A DNA stretch of 64,000 nt from Myotis daubentonii (taxonomy: Eukaryota; Chordata; Mammalia; Chiroptera; Vespertilionidae): NCBI RefSeq assembly GCF_963259705.1, contig NC_081844.1:36707341-36771340 (forward strand), given 5' to 3'. Both the position numbers and the translations under genes were made by a program. Below, in pieces: positions 32,456-44,009 of the stretch; the stretch's first letter is position 1; each line of letters opens with the position of its first letter. Below the pieces are notes generated by a model. That model was given only the letters and a program-made list of their open reading frames with translations. It ran no database searches and was not told the origin of the DNA.

Positions 32456-34649
32456 CTCACAGATGTATGGAAGATGGCTTCTGGAAGTTGGGATGCCAGC
32501 CGAGGCTATTTCAGGTTACCAGCAGAGAGGCAACGGGGCTCTCAAATGGGGGGTGGTTGCAATGAGAATGGAAAGGATGGGACAATAGGAGAGATATAGA
32601 GAAGCAGAACCAGAGCAGGACCTGGTGACTGCCTGCAGGTGGGGCAGTGGGAGGAAGGGTCCAGACTGCATTCCTGAGAGGCCTGGGGAGCCAGACCAGA
32701 GGAGGAGAGGAGGTGCAGAGAAGACGCAGGTTTGCAAGAGATGGTGTGTGGTTTTTTATATGCTGCACTCAAGGGATCAATAGTCTATCCACAGAAAATG
32801 TTCAACGAAGAGATGGAAATGTGGCTGTGATCCTAGGAAAGAGACTTAGGAGTCTGCAGACAGGATGTTCAGACAAGCTGCTTCCAGCATGGCCTCCTCA
32901 CCTGGCTGTGGGTTGGAGGGCTTGCGGCCTTGTCATTGGTTGCCTGAGTGTGTTTACAACATGGCAGCTGGCTTCTCCCAGAGTGAGTGACTCAGCATTG
33001 AGCAAGTGAGAGAAGGAAGCAGAAGTCAGTGTCCTTTGTGACCTCGCCTCCAAAGTGACATTTCATCACTTCTGTAGGATGCTATTGGTCACACTGACCA
33101 ACTGTGTTGCAGGATCAGAGGAGACTGTATGAGGGTGAGAGAATCAGGAACCGCTGGGGGTCAGACTGGCTATCATACCCTGTTTCCTGGCCCTGCACTG
33201 AAAATAGTAAAAAACACAGAGCGATCACTGACTCAGAAAAGTCTGTGAAGGGATGGGTCCTAAGCTGCTAGGTGGGTTCAAACTCAAGTTCAAGGCAGTC
33301 TGTGCTGCCTGGAGGATGCATTCAGTTGTTCAACATTTGGGGGCACCTCTATATGCCAGAGGCCAGGAAATAAAATGAACAAGGCCTTGTCTCTCTGGAC
33401 TATCACTCCTAGAAGTTTGTTGTCCCTCAACTCTGATGTGGCAGAGGGACAGGGCAGAAATGCCTGACCCAACAATTGCTCCCAATCCCAGGCCATGATG
33501 CGGAACTCAAGAGGGAGAAGTAACTTTGAAGGGACTGTGAAAGGATGTGAGTTTTTCATCATCTGAAGTATTTATTGCTGCCAGAACCTTTTCTGCAACA
33601 TTGCCAAGTGACTTTCACTAAGGCCCCTGGCACAGAGGCTGCAGGAAGGCTTCACAGAGATCCAGGCCAGTGTCAGTTCTAAGCCCAGTGAAGCTGAGAA
33701 CTGGGGAGGGAGTGGACAGATATGAATCTTCTCGGCTTTGTAGCATATTTGACTTTACCCCATGAGCTGGAAAGGGATAAAGGTTACATATCTTTTTAGA
33801 CTAAGGTTTACAGATAATGCCCTATTTCTGGGAACACAAGGATGAGATGAACTTTCTGAAATGATGTGGTCTCTGATCCATTAAAAAGTACATTAAAATT
33901 TATCCACTATTGAAATTCACCCTATTTTAACATGAGGGTTGGGGCTAAAGAGTTTGTTTTTATTAAGAGATGGAAAATATTGTTTTTAAATTTCAGAATA
34001 GGAATTTAATTATATTTGAAAAGTAATGAGTTCTGGGTACTTAGTTTGGTTAGTAATTTGTTAAGATGAAGAGATGTAATTAAAGAAAAACTGAAGTAGA
34101 AAAGACAGAAAGACTGAGTCTCAGATACACGGGACTCTATAAATGAGGAATGAGGGAACAGGAGATCCAGGGGTGCATTTGTTGGTGGCAAATTGCTGGC
34201 TACACCGACTTCTGTCCTCCCTGATCTCCTGGACCCCCAGGTCTCCATAGTCTCTCTGGGTAATAAAAGGAGGTCTCAACCTTAAGACCACCACATTAAC
34301 ACCTCTCTAGTACTTGCTAATTTTCCCTTTTCACATAGAGAGAGGAAGCCTCAGAAACCTTCCGTTGGCTAAAATTTTAATGATATTGTCTGGTTTCATT
34401 GTATTTATTCTGTAGCTACCTTCTGTTAGTGGATACTGATACTGGCTTTCCATTTATGGTGGTGGTATGGAGTTCTCTTTGGAAAATAAATGCATATACA
34501 CCTAAAAAGTGGTTTGCATGAAAGATATTATGTAAATAATATTATAGCTGGCAGAAATTATGAAGGTGGCAATGAAATGACTAACATTTAGAAAACACTA
34601 CCTTAGGGCACTTTAGTTTGGCTTTCATTTACTTAGTCAAAATCAGGTT
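32456..34649. other. No gene recognised; scattered old repeat traces
   Basis: 33315-33420 (GGGGGCACCTCTATATGCCA) resembles the same unresolved old repeat family. The frames at 32511-33009 and 33290-33562 show no domain or splice context. Confidence 0.35.
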
Positions 34650-34905
34650 GTCTCAGTTGGCTTGGACTGTCCTAATAAAATAACACAGACTAGGTAACTT
34701 AAACAACAGACATTAAGTTGTCACAGTTCTGGAGGTTGGGAAGCCCAAGATCAGGGTACTAGCATGCTCTGGTTTTTGGTGAGGTCCATCTTATGGTTGG
34801 CAGGTGGCTGCCGCCTTGCTGTGTCCTCATATGCCGAAGAGAGAAAGCTTTGGTCTCTTCTTCTTGTAAAGACACTAATCCCCTTATGGGGACATCCATT
34901 ATTGT
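34650..34905 (+). mobile_element. Ancient interspersed repeat
   Basis: CACAGTTCTGGAGGTTGGGA, AGCCCAAGATCAGGG and CTTGCTGTGTCCTCATATG belong to a common old mammalian repeat whose family name I cannot assign securely. Confidence 0.6.
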
Positions 34906-34939
34906 TTAATTATTATTATTGTTAATCTCTGTTCCAAAT

Positions 34940-35095
34940 GTATAAGTTAAATTTTATCATTTGTATGTATGTATAGGAAAAACAGCATATAGAGGATTCA
35001 GTACTATATGCAGTTTCAGGATCCACTGGGGGTTTTGGAATGTAATCCCTACAGATAAGGGGGACTGCTGTACTCTGTTGGGCTGGGGAAAAGAC
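34940..35095 (+). mobile_element. Tigger/MER2-type DNA transposon end
   Basis: GTTTCAGGATCCACTGGGGG, TTTTGGAATGTAATCCC and GATAAGGGGGACTGCTGTA match the end of the Tigger/MER2 group. Confidence 0.75.
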
Positions 35096-35419
35096 TGCCC
35101 TAATGATACAGAAATGCTTTAATAATAAGGTTCAATGTAATACTGCAGGAATGCTGAGACTTGACTGACTGAAAGGGCAGAAAAGCTCTGTGAGTATTCT
35201 GTAAAGAGGGAAAAAGGGGGCTCCATATGGCTTTTAGGATGTCTTTTGTCCTTAAAGCTTCTCAAAGCTCTTTTCAAATGGAAGCAAGTGGATGGCATAG
35301 AGATGTTGCTTATTATATCTGTGAAGGAACTGAAATGGTGCAACCAGCTCAGAGCAAAGACCAAAGCAACTTTAGGCGAGAGAATCAGTCTGTTGTATTT
35401 GTAGAAATATGTGCACTTC
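35096..35419. other. Unassigned sequence
   Basis: No gene or repeat recognised. Overlapping short frames on both strands have no family. Confidence 0.3.
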
Positions 35420-35730
35420 AGTGATAATTACCATAGTCCTTGTTTACTATTGCTACACTATATTAATTATCTATTCAATGTGAATTAAATACATAATTCT
35501 AAACATCATCCCCCCAAAATTACCTTTTATCAATTGAAATAAGCCAATTAAATATTTCAATATGCAACCATGTAATCAACAGCTTAATGCATGTTAATTA
35601 TAACCAAAATTTCAATTAATGTGTTAATATATGACCTCAAATCTCTACAAACAACAACAAAAAAGCAGCCTCACATTGCAATTATAGCCTAGTTTGATTG
35701 ACAGGTATCTGTGAGTTTGTTTTTGTGTCT
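35420..35730. other. AT-rich block dense in homeodomain-like words
   Basis: Many TAATTA/ATTAAT/CAATTA words in about 300 bp (for example TATTAATTATCTATTCAATG at 35461), with no repeat family. Possible conserved enhancer or simply AT-rich DNA. Confidence 0.25.
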
Positions 35731-37254
35731 GATTTGGTAATTTGACTTATATAAAAAAAGCTAGCCTATTCTTTCCTTGGTTCTGAAGGCACTGCATAAA
35801 AAGCTCACAGTTTTGAAAATACAACCATCTTCTCTTCGGTTCCTGCATTGCCTCTTTCCTGCAATGTCAGATGCATCCCCTTAGGGCATCCTTTCAGCTG
35901 CCCCATAAGCCTTCACTGTGACTGCTCCACTTTTTTAGATAAGTAAGGTAGGGAATGGACAGATTCATGGGGCTGCCTGAACACACTGTATAGGAGATTT
36001 CAAAGAGCCCAAGCTATTGTTCACCTGTGTATTTGCAGGGCAGGGGGGCAGGACATGGTGGTCATGCATCACATACCCTTTGTTCCAGTTGGGAGCCATA
36101 ATGAGGATCAGAGGAGGGAAGAATCATGGAAAGCCTGCTTGTGGGGTGTCAGGAAGGGCCTTGTGGAAGTAGCTTAGTTAATGGAAAGGACTCAGACAGG
36201 AAGAAATTATTGGGGGTGAAGGACATTCTAGTAGAAGAAAGGTATGTTTGGATTGGGTCAGGACACAAGTTTGGCTAGAATTTAAAATCACTGGAGAAAA
36301 GCAATGGCGAGATAGTTAGCCTGGGAAGGTTACTCTACCAAGCTTATTTCTTATTCTCCATGTGCCACTTGACGAGAAGGTCTTGTTTCAGCCCTGAAGT
36401 GAAGAATGAGGTCACATAAAAGGTTACCTGGCCTTTTTACCTGACTTTGAATGTGTAACACAACTTCACAGCATCGGTGTCCCATCACTTGACCCTGGTT
36501 TCCTTGGTTTCTTATGGCCAATTTATTGTGAGACTGTTTTATTCAGAAATAAACCAAGGATGTTTCTAAAGGAGTTATTTATTTTATTTTGTGCATACCT
36601 CTACTCTGAAACATGATTCACTTAACTGCACTGGCAATTTTGTTATGTGCAGCTAAGTTGTGAGAATATTTGTGTGTGTGTTGAAATGGAAAATACCCTT
36701 GAAAATTCAGTAAATTGGACTTAAACTTGAAAACAATGGGTGGAGCATAGAACTCTGTGTAAATAAATGTATATATGTGTCTATATAAAATATATATTCA
36801 TATATATACATAAACACATACGTATGTATGTATATACAAATAAATAAAAATTGGGTTGACTCATAAAAATATAAACATGTCAAATATAAATTCTAATAGA
36901 GAAGGTGTTTTTGTGATTCAGAAAGAAGGTGTAATAAAGAGGTATTTTTAAGACCAAGAACTAGCACCTGTCAATTTTTTTGCCCAATTCCTCATCTTCT
37001 TGACAGGAAGCTGAGTCACTGGATTTGTATCATAGGCTGTAAGCAATCTTGGGGCAAACTTATTTCAGACTGGATTATTTTGAGACGTTGGGTAAATCAG
37101 TGATTGGGTATCTGGGTGGATTGAGAAATCATCAAAACAAATCTTTCCCGTCAGTTTTTCAGACTCTGTGGATCTCCTTCTAAGTACAGAAGTGCCTTTC
37201 TAAAAATATTAATAAAGGAGTGATGCTGTCTGTACATTCTGAAGGAGCTTGTTA
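35731..37254. other. No gene; old repeat traces and an AT-rich simple stretch
   Basis: 36110-36330 resembles the unresolved old LINE-like family. 36755-36850 is a TA/TATG-rich simple region. Confidence 0.35.
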
Positions 37255-37395
37255 AAAATGAGGGGAGGATCATGAATGAACACCCACATTCATAGCAGTA
37301 TTATTCACAATAGCCCAAATATGGGAACAACCCACTGAAAAAGATGGAAACATCCATCAACAGATGACTGGATAAAAAAAATTATATATATATAA
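37255..37395 (+). mobile_element. Old L1 3' region, first part
   Basis: CATAGCAGTATTATTCACAA and CATCCATCAACAGATGACTG are the L1 ORF2 end. The element continues at 39310 (CCTTAAAAAGGAAGGAAATT); the gap is three Helitrons and simple repeats. Confidence 0.85.
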
Positions 37396-38041
37396 TCCTA
37401 TCTAATAAAAGAGAAACATGGTAATTAGCCGTACGTCCACTATCCTTCCCATTGGCTAATCAGGGTGATATGCAAATTAACTGCCAGCCAAGATGGCGGC
37501 CGGCAGCCAGGCAGCTTAAACTGAACATGAGGCTTGCTTGCTTCAGTGATGGAGGACTGCAATGTTCCCCGCCTGCCACTGCCAGCCTCTGAGCTTGCAG
37601 TTTGAAACATTGTTACAAATATAGAAGCTAAACAAAACCCCAGAAACCTGCTTTCAGCCCGCCGGGATCTCAGAGCTGGAGTTGAAACAGTGTTTCGATT
37701 ATAGAACCCAAACAAACCAGATACCTGCTTTCAGCAGCAGAGGCCTAAGAGCTGGAGCCAAGCCTCAGAGCTAAAGCTGGCCCAGAATAAAAAAGAAAAA
37801 GAAAAAAAGGAGCGGTTGGGAGCTTCAGTCACCCACCAGCCTGAAAACAGCCCTCAGCCCCTCACCCAGACTGGCCAGGCACCCCAGTGGGGACCCCCAC
37901 CCTGAAGGGTGTGTGACCAGCTGCAAACAGCCATCATCCCCTCACCCAGGCTAGCCAGGCACCCCAGTGGGGACCCCCACCCTGATCCAGGACACCCTTC
38001 AGGGCAAACCAGCCTGCCCCCACCCGTGCACCAGACCTCTA
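37396..38041 (+). mobile_element. Helitron unit 1 of a tandem array (locus B)
   Basis: Starts TCCTATCTAATAAAAGAG after a host A, inside an old L1. It matches 26812-27365 closely, except for a ~77-bp tandem duplication near 37842-37995. It ends GTGCACCAGACCTCTA with only one arm of the expected hairpin. Confidence 0.88.
37451..37500 (+). promoter_or_regulatory. CCAAT / octamer / YY1 motif cluster (locus B)
   Basis: ATTGG (37451-37455), ATGCAAAT (37470-37477) and AAGATGGCGGC (37490-37500) match locus A in order and nearly in spacing. Confidence 0.4.
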
Positions 38042-39045
38042 TCCTATATAGTAAAAGGCTAATATGCCTCCCAGCACCGGGATCAGCGGAGCCGTGAGGC
38101 CTCTCGGCACTGGGATCAGCGTGACAGGGGGCAGCGCCCAACCCCCTGATTGCCCTGTGGCTCTGTTTGTGACAGGGTGTGGCACCCCAACCCCCTGATC
38201 AGCCCTGCTCTATGCCTGATAGGGGGGAGCTCCCCAACCCTCTGATTGCCCTGAAGCTCTGTGAGTGACAGGCTGCGGTGCCCCAACCCCCGATCGGCCC
38301 TGCTCTGTGTGTGACAGGGTGCGGCACCCCCCCCCCCCCCCACGGGCCCTGCTCTGTGTGTGACAGGGTAGAGCCATAACCTCCCATCGGCCCTGCCCTG
38401 AGTGTGACAGTGGCGGCGCCCCAATCCCCTGATCGGCCCTGCTCTGTGGGTGATAGAGGGCGACGCCCCAACCACCCCCCACGGGCCCTGCTCTGTGTGT
38501 GACGAGGTAAGCCATAACCTCCCCATCGGCCCTGCCCTGAGTGTGACAGGGTGCGGTGCCCCAACCCCCTGATCCGCCCTGCTCTGTGCATGACAGGGTA
38601 CAGAGCCCCAACCCCCCTGATGGGCCCTGCTCTGTGAGTGACAGGGGGCAGCGCCCCAACCCTCTGATCAGCCCTGCTCTGTGCGTGATAGGGGGTGGCG
38701 CCGCAACCTCCCCATCGACCCTGCCTTGAGTGTGACGGGGCGGTGCCCCAACCCCACAATCGGCCCTACCCTGATCGTGACTGAGGGTGGCATCACAACC
38801 TCCCGATCTGCCCTGCTCTGTGCATGACAGGAGGCGGCACCCCAACTCCCCAATCAGCCCTGCTGTGAGCCCGACCAGGGGCTGCACCTAGGGATTGGGC
38901 CTGCCCTCTGCCACCCGGGAGCGGTTCTAAGCCAGCAGGTTGTTATCTCCCGAGGGGTCCCAGACTGCGAGAGGGCACAGGCCGGGCTGAGGGACCCTCC
39001 CCCCTCCCACCCGAGTGCACAAATTTTTGTGCACCGGGCCTCTAG
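38042..39045 (+). mobile_element. Helitron unit 2 of a tandem array (locus B)
   Basis: Starts TCCTATATAGTAAAAGGC and ends with the perfect hairpin GTGCACAAATTTTTGTGCAC (39015-39034) and CTCTAG. It is a homologue of 27366-28275, with a longer and rearranged minisatellite. Confidence 0.9.
38100..38880. repeat. GC-rich ~49-bp minisatellite (locus B)
   Basis: About 15-16 diverged units of the same type as 27440-28130, with a poly(C) run at about 38328-38340. It produces long false frames on the minus strand, up to 225 codons. Confidence 0.9.
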
Positions 39046-39280
39046 TTTTATATATAAAAGCCTAAGTGACCTGCTGACTAGCCAACTGGCTGGTAGCTAT
39101 GATGCACACTGGGGGCAGACACTCATTGCAGGAGCTGCCAAGCAACAGCAACTTTGTAGAGTGCCCCCTTGCACTCCTGGACACCCCCTCGGGGTATGTC
39201 AGACTGCCAGTTTCAGCCTGATCCCCGCAGGCCAGGTTGAGGGACCCCATCAGTGCATGAATCCATGCCCTGGGCCTCTA

Positions 39281-39281
<1 letters not shown>
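39046..39281 (+). mobile_element. Third, different Helitron in the array
   Basis: Begins TTTTATATATAAAAGCC directly after the CTAG of the preceding unit. It ends with a decayed hairpin GTGCATGAATCCATGCC, then CTGGGCCTCTAG and T. Its interior (TAGCCAACTGGCTGGTAGC and following) is unrelated to units 1 and 2. Confidence 0.85.
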
Positions 39282-39282
<1 letters not shown>

Positions 39283-39321
<39 letters not shown>

Positions 39322-39322
39322 A
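39283..39322. repeat. (TG)n microsatellite
   Basis: About 18 TG dinucleotides between the Helitron end and the resumed old L1. Confidence 0.95.
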
Positions 39323-39646
39323 TTTAACCTTAAAAAGGAAGGAAATTCTGACACATGCTACAACATGATGAACCTTGAGGACATTATGCTAAGTGAAATA
39401 AACCAGACACAAAAGGACACCTATTGTATGATTCCACTTATATGAGGTACCTAGAATTGTCAAATTTATAAAGACAGAAAATAGAATGGGGCTTTCCAGG
39501 GGTTGGAGAGTGGAGGGAGAATGGGGAGTTAGTGTTTAATGGGGATAGAGTTTCAGTTCGTGAAGTTGAAAATAGTTCTGGAGATGGATGGTGGGGATGG
39601 CTGCACAACAGCGTGAATGTACTTAATGCCACTGAACTGTACACTT
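39323..39646 (+). mobile_element. Old L1 3' region, second part
   Basis: CTACAACATGATGAACCTTG, GAGGACATTATGCTAAGTGA and CACTGAACTGTACACTTAAA are the L1 3' end. It continues at about 39804-39860 beyond a young L1 insert. Confidence 0.9.
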
Positions 39647-39664
39647 AAAAATGGTTAAGATGGT

Positions 39665-39803
39665 ATATGCATATATGCATAGCCCATGGACACAGACAAT
39701 AGTGTGGTGAAGGCCTGGGTGGGGTGGGTGCGGTGTGGAGGACACCAATGGGAAAAAACCGAAGGGGACATCTATAATACTTTAAACAATAAAGATAAAT
39801 TAA
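39665..39803 (+). mobile_element. Young bat L1, 3'-end fragment
   Basis: GCCCATGGACACAGACAATA, GACATCTATAATACTTTAAA and CAATAAAG are the bat L1 3' UTR end. It is flanked by near-identical duplications AAAAATGGTTAAGATGGT (39647-39664) and AAAAATGGTTAAGGTGGT (39804-39821). Confidence 0.9.
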
Positions 39804-39860
39804 AAAAATGGTTAAGGTGGTCAAATTTATGTTGTTTGTATTTTAGTACAATTTGAAAAA

Positions 39861-41059
39861 TGAATGTGGCATTTTATTGAGGGCATGGGATAACAGAAGC
39901 TTGAGAAGTTGGCATGACAAGACTTGTCCAATACGGAAATCGTGATGAGCTATGAGGTGAGGAGAGAAGGCACCTAGTATTTCTTCCAACTGAATCATTC
40001 TTCTTCCCATGTCTTCACCTTCCTTTTCCTCTTAATAACTTATCCTGTCTCTTTGTCACTTACCCACTACATTTATTTTCCCCGTTCACCTCTTCATTCA
40101 CCTAATCTATTTTCACCCCCTCATATTTAGTCTTCTTATATCCTTGGAAAACACTCACATACACATCTTCCTTCTACTTCAACCTCCAAGTCTCATTTTC
40201 CCTTTTTAAGGCACAAGACCAACAGGTGGGGTAGAGATCTAGTGATAATTTTTTGGCCAAGAGTTAGGGTTTTGATGTTGGTCACTTCCCAAAGCAACAG
40301 CAGGCAACAAACAGCACAAGTGAGGATGCTGCCCATTGCCAGAGAAACACATTAAAAGCGTGGCTGCTTTTCTGTAATGAAGAGTGTGCTGTTGTGTTAC
40401 TGAGTGTGCTTCTTGAGAAAGCAAGTGAAAGTGATTTAGAAAAAAGTTGAGAAAGAGGACATGAAATTGGTTTTTGAATCTTGTGTCCTCAATTCAATTT
40501 TAGGATGTTTTTGGTTGATATTACTAATTACAAATCACTGTGATGTTTAACATCATAGAGAAGGAATCACATCAATGGTATTTTGACCCTTTTCATGTGT
40601 ATATTCAATACCGTGTAGTCAAAGTTTAGATCAAAACTACTATGGTTTTGGGCTAAGGAATCTATACTTTCAGAAATAGTTATGGAGGAGACAGAATAAT
40701 AGTTTGGAATCCTTAACACATTATATAGGTTTAATTTGTTGGCTGTAGAAAGCAAGGAGGGATAAGATCTGATAGAGGGGTGAAAAATGGTCCAAATACA
40801 CTCACTAATTAAATCTGTGCTTTAGAACCTTGCAGAGGTGTAGCCTTCTTGCCAAGGTTACAGTAGATGTGACCATCCAATTAAAAGCACTACCTAACAA
40901 GGTATACCAAAATCTGCTTCAATAAAGTGAAGGCCTCAAGGCCATATTTTTATTTGTAGGAACAATCAATTTCCAATTTAAATAGGACAATTTCACTTAT
41001 TTCTTGTGAAATAATTTTAAAGCATAGGTCAGACCTATTAATTCAAGGTCATTTTAATA
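39861..41059. other. No gene recognised
   Basis: Unique-looking AT-rich sequence. Confidence 0.35.
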
Positions 41060-41165
41060 AATATACGGGGGCTGGGTGGGAGATAGGTAGAGATGGGAAA
41101 AGGGTGGGAAATGAGGGACATCTGTAACAGTGTCAACAAAAATAAAAAATTTAAAACGATTAAAA
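41060..41165 (+). mobile_element. Bat L1 3'-end fragment
   Basis: GGGGGCTGGGTGGGAGATAG, GGACATCTGTAACAGTGTCA and an A-rich tail match the bat L1 3' UTR. Confidence 0.75.
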
Positions 41166-41788
41166 AAAGAAAATTACTTCTGTATTGGAAAATATTTTAA
41201 ATTTTTTTTTTTTGGTAATAGTGATCTACCATTTCAATGGAAATTGGAACCATGGTCTTTAAATGCACTATACTGTTGATTCACAAAAGCTTAACATTAC
41301 CTATTTACCACAGGTACTATAAAATTTAATGTGAAGGCTAGTTTTAATAGACAATTTGACTTTTATATGTATATGTGAATTCATATCATCTTAAATTCAT
41401 ATGTTGAAAGAACAAGCTAATTTTATGATTAAGAGAATCATTAAAAAGATCTATTTACTTTGAGTTTGCCAAAGAATCCTCTATTTAAAAAATTATACCC
41501 ACACTGGATATAGTCTAATGACAAAAGCAAGAACAAAGAAACATTGAAGTTTTTTTTTTTTTTTTTTAAAGGAGACTTGTGTTTTAGGGATATTGGTGAT
41601 GAAATTCTGAAAGTATTTTTGTGTCTTTTTAGGAGAGAGCAAGTGAATAAATATATTGATGTATTGGAAGCCAGAATTTTTAATGTGGAGGAAGCAGAGA
41701 CACGAATATGGAAAAGGGGGAATATGAAGAAGGATCTCACAGTTTTGGATTTAAGTTGAAAATATCAGTATAAAGTCACGTTAAAAAA
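41166..41788. other. Unassigned AT-rich sequence
   Basis: Contains T-runs at about 41200-41213 and 41551-41568. No gene recognised. Confidence 0.35.

Positions 41789-41827
<39 letters not shown>
41789..41827. repeat. (CA)n microsatellite
   Basis: About 19 uninterrupted CA units. Confidence 0.95.
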
Positions 41828-41828
<1 letters not shown>

Positions 41829-41879
41829 GCTGTAACTACTGAAAAAGTAGGAGCTATATCATGCCAGTAATAATGAGCA

Positions 41880-42985
41880 TCTCTAATGCCCAAATCTTGG
41901 TTTCTAAATTCCATACTGCACTGAAAGAAACCTTTGGAGAAGTTGCAAGCCTGAAATATTTGGTTGTTCCAGAAACAAGAAATACTGAAAGACTAATGAG
42001 GTCATGTCAGGGGACTAGCTGAAAGGGACTCTCACTAGTCAAACTTGGGACCATTGGAGCATCAAAAAGAATATTGATGATCATGGATTATAACATATTA
42101 AGTTTTTTAAAAAAATCACGAGTTCACAGTGGTGAGAGAAGGGCAGAATGGGGAGGGGGGGAAGCTCTATTTTAGAGAAGAAGATTAGACAAATATAGAA
42201 GGAATTATAGAACTAGAAATAATCATTTTGTATAATCATTGACTCAGGATGGATGCTAAAACTATTGGGAGAAAGGCTGTTGATATTGAAGAACAGAATA
42301 TTCCAGAATATTTGCTTGTTCTTAAGATTGATTATTTAGGAAAACATGCCTTTGAAGTAGAAGGATTGGTTGTCAGCACCTTAACCAAATGGTCTAGTTT
42401 GGCCTCAGGAATAGGGAGCGTCCCAATGTGATGGAGTGGATGTTCACGACTGCCACAAGATTAGCCTGGGCCCCTTAAATGACTTAATGCTGTGTGGACA
42501 GAGGCAAGTGCAGGAACTAATTCAGACTAGGGGAGAGTAAGAAATAACAGTCAATTGTTACGAATGAAACTTGGTTGGAACTGGATCAAAACAAACAAAA
42601 GAGCCACAAGAGACATTTCTAAGACAATTGGGTTGAATTTGAGTATGAATTTTATGTTGGATGATAATTTTGAATTACTGTTCACTTTTTAAAGGTGTGG
42701 TTAGATAGGAGAAGGTCTTTGTTCTTCAAGGCTGCATGTTGAAGTAATTAGGGTGAACTTTTATGTTGGTTTAAGCCTACTTTTGAATAGTTTAGCAAAA
42801 GAGAAACGTATAAATACATGTGTGTGAGTGTGTGTGTGTGTGTGTCTATAAGAGAGAGAGAGAAAAGGTTTGCCATGATGTTAGTAGTTGATGAATCTGA
42901 GTGAGGAGTTTATGAGAACTTAGTGTACTATTATTTCAACATTTCTGTAGGGTTGAAACTTTTCAAAATAAAGAAAGAATTAAAA
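41880..42985 (+). mobile_element. Old L1 3' UTR region
   Basis: CATTTCTAAGACAATTGGGT, GTTAGTAGTTGATGAATCTG and CTGTAGGGTTGAAACTTTTC with a terminal AAAATAAAG follow old L1 3' UTR order. A short TG tract and GA tract lie at 42820-42863. Confidence 0.7.
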
Positions 42986-43309
42986 CTAAGTGAAAAAGGA
43001 TATCCTATTATTTTTTCCATATAGAAACATAAAGTTATGGTGCTAGGGTAGTCTCTGGGAAATAGTTTCCAATAAGACACGTTCTTTCTTCTACCATGGA
43101 AAATGGGAATACTGATGTATTTCTGTTGAACAGTAGTAACGAAGTGAAATTTTCCAGTAATGCAGCTGTACTTGTTTTCTTCTAGTTCTTGATCAATAAA
43201 CTTAATTTATTATAAATTAGAAGATTCTTTATATATTAGATCAAAATGGATTTTTACATTTCTCCAAATGAATTATGGTAAGTAGAGTAGAAAATGAATC
43301 AATAATAAT
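42986..43309. other. Unassigned AT-rich sequence
   Basis: No gene or repeat recognised. Confidence 0.35.
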
Positions 43310-43540
43310 GCTAATGGAATGCCTACTATGTGCTTGGAAATGTGCTATGATTTTTACTGAAATTGTCTCCATCTTTCATTTCTCCATGTTTCCTCCATGA
43401 GGAAATAGGCTTGGGGTGCTTGTGCTTTTCCCAAGGTCACATGGTGAGTAGGGTGTAGAGTTGACATTTAAATGAAATTCTCTCTGACTCTGGTGTTTTA
43501 TATATTCATCTTACAACCTCATGCTGCCTATACCTGAAAA
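43310..43540 (+). mobile_element. MIR, decayed
   Basis: AATGCCTACTATGTGCTTGG, CCATGAGGAAATAGGCTTGG and CCCAAGGTCACATGGTGAGT match MIR order. Confidence 0.75.
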
Positions 43541-44009
43541 TAATGATTTCCAATAGTTTCCCAAGTGATGACATTTTTAAAGAAATTCATGGTAGTAAAG
43601 ATCAGGCTAATACGTCTCTGAATGTATATTTGAGTTTAAGTGAGCAGATGATGGCATTAGAATTGTACTGGGATTAAGGAGTCCTGGATGTTGCTCACGG
43701 TGGGACTTGGGGTTCCTCAGTGTTCTTGAGTATAATTATTGGTTTATCTAGTTGATATCTCAGTTGATTTGAGGAATTAAAATAGCAGACACTTTGAAAG
43801 ATTTTTTTAAAAAGATTATTGTGGCAGAAATAAGGTTTGGGAGTGGGCATGATAAGAAGGGCTTGGGAGTACAGTGATGGGAGGTGGCTGCAAGAGAGGC
43901 AAGGCTGGGTTGTTAGGGGTCTGTAAGCACTTAAAAGTTCTTGTAGGATTGTAGGGGTGTTTTTATTCACACCAAAATTTAATAGTAATTCTTTCTCTGT
44001 CTCTCTACT
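43541..44009. other. Unassigned sequence
   Basis: A minus-strand frame (44069-43695) partly overlaps the L1 below and shows no domain. Confidence 0.35.

Noticed and set aside
33290..33562. Possible exon on the minus strand
   Set aside because: No convincing splice sites or known domain, and it overlaps an old repeat trace.
38100..38880. A CRISPR-like array
   Set aside because: The units are degenerate and contiguous without unique spacers; it is a eukaryotic minisatellite.
38199..38887. Long minus-strand open frames (186 and 225 codons)
   Set aside because: They run through the ~49-bp minisatellite of the Helitron. The peptide is a repeat of a TEQGRSGG-like unit in several frames, as expected for a GC-rich array without stops.
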